From the NCBI RefSeq assembly GCF_009664975.1, contig NZ_WJXB01000003.1:1-64000 (forward strand): a stretch of 64,000 nucleotides of DNA. Reading direction: 5' to 3'. The stretch comes from Paenibacillus monticola (GTDB lineage Bacteria; Bacillota; Bacilli; Paenibacillales; Paenibacillaceae). A program made the position numbers and the translations under genes. Positions 63,482 through 64,000 of the stretch are shown piece after piece; the first letter of the stretch is position 1; every line of letters begins with the position of its first letter. A model generated the notes under the pieces. That model saw nothing but the letters and a program-made list of their open reading frames with translations. It made no database searches and was not told the DNA's origin.

Positions 63482-64000
63482 TTAGCTAGCGCTGGTGAAA
63501 GCGGCTAGGTTCTCTGTTAGAAATTCTTTTAGGCTGGCTGGTGCCTGGCCTGTTAAATCTTGAACTATAGTGGTTACCACAGCGTATTCTCCCTTGGCAG
63601 AAGCTGTATCTAAGGAAGCAAAAACCTTAGCCGCACCATTAGGCAATCCTATCGATTCAAAAATACCCACTAGCTGATCTGTGGTTAAGGGCACAAATTG
63701 AATGCTTTTCCCAATGACTTCACTAGCGATTTGAGCCACATCAGTCCCTGAAAGCGACTCAGCCCCGGTTAAATCTATCGTTCTGGTTCCTGTGAAGGAG
63801 GAAGCAAGTGCCGCTGCTGCTGCCCTTGCACAATCCTTGCGGGTCACATAAGCTGTTTGGCCTTCACCTGTAGCTGCTGCGTATTGTCCACTAGCTGCGG
63901 CTTGCTGCAAGGAAGGAATCAGATTGTCGGCATAAAGATTATTACGGAGAATCGTGAAGGATAAGCCACTGCTCTTGATTTTCTCTTCTGTACTGTAGTG
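63482..64000 (-). CDS. NmrA-like NAD(P)H-binding reductase, N-terminus beyond the right edge
   Basis: The frame is open from the right edge to the stop at 63482, so the start lies outside. The visible part includes GLSFTILRNNLYADNLIPSL, the family motif after the NAD(P) domain, then TAYVTRKDCARAAAAAL and TIDLTGAESLSGTDVAQIASEVIG. This matches the NmrA/YtfG branch of atypical SDR proteins, related to NAD(P)H:quinone oxidoreductase 2. About 110 N-terminal residues, with the nucleotide loop, are missing from view. Confidence 0.85.
   Translation of the reverse strand, partial: HYSTEEKIKSSGLSFTILRNNLYADNLIPSLQQAAASGQYAAATGEGQTAYVTRKDCARAAAAALASSFTGTRTIDLTGAESLSGTDVAQIASEVIGKSIQFVPLTTDQLVGIFESIGLPNGAAKVFASLDTASAKGEYAVVTTIVQDLTGQAPASLKEFLTENLAAFTSAS

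Noticed and set aside
1..64000. CRISPR array, tRNA, rRNA or prophage genes
   Set aside because: No regularly spaced repeats, cloverleaf-type sequences, rRNA signatures or phage structural genes were found by eye.

Overview
The window looks like a chromosomal accessory stretch of a Paenibacillus-like Bacillota (moderate GC, strong AGGAGG-type ribosome sites, several TTG starts, sigma-A promoters, YhgE, YkoP, bPH and LanFEG families). No rRNA, tRNA, phage module or CRISPR array was seen. Most genes belong to transport, signal transduction, small regulators and short-chain dehydrogenases. At least five decayed genes show that the region is being remodelled.

Layout: 1-1440 is the right part of an IS1182-family element whose transposase is broken by a one-base deletion. 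1466-4757 holds an ArsR-DinB-reductase operon under a strong, almost leaderless promoter, a second ketopantoate-reductase-like gene and a DUF1801 gene. 5030-11060 holds three SDR oxidoreductases (two are paralogues), two TetR regulators facing SDR genes, a WYL regulator with a MazG-like partner and a DinB protein. 11146-14036 has two AraC regulators, a LysE exporter and a GNAT enzyme. 14062-22190 carries two two-component systems. One is translationally coupled to a lipoprotein. The other belongs to a lantibiotic-immunity type ABC transporter (LanF, LanE, LanG) with no lantibiotic gene nearby. 22426-25859 holds a CPBP protease and an envelope trio (polysaccharide deacetylase, YkoP-like protein, MGDG-synthase-type glycosyltransferase). 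26553-30466 is a ChvE-MmsA-MmsB monosaccharide importer. 30674-34449 has a MepB-family gene, an HPP-family remnant and a secreted protein divergent from a third two-component system.

34471-37278 is an iron-uptake locus. A Fur box precedes an AraC regulator that runs in frame, without a stop, into a siderophore-binding lipoprotein. The junction still contains a complete promoter, Fur box, ribosome site and signal peptide. A FhuF-like ferric-siderophore reductase follows. 38254-49031 is rich in cyclic-di-GMP genes: a 7TM-PAS-GGDEF-EAL protein, an amino-acid permease, and an 1808-residue protein joining a Ser/Thr kinase, an AAA ATPase, GAF, PAS and GGDEF domains, transcribed with an uncharacterised polytopic membrane protein.

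49244-53411 includes a hypothetical protein, a VOC protein, an ArsR-like regulator and a LacI regulator with an MFS transporter, tied together by two related palindromic operators. 53535-56663 holds a UPF0303 protein, a DUF429-like protein, a winged-helix protein and a TetR regulator. 56789-57908 is a wrecked YhgE/Pip gene with its wrecked TetR regulator. 58121-63235 holds a CBS protein, methionine aminopeptidase and the cysJ-cysI sulfite reductase operon. A partial NmrA-like reductase runs off the right edge.
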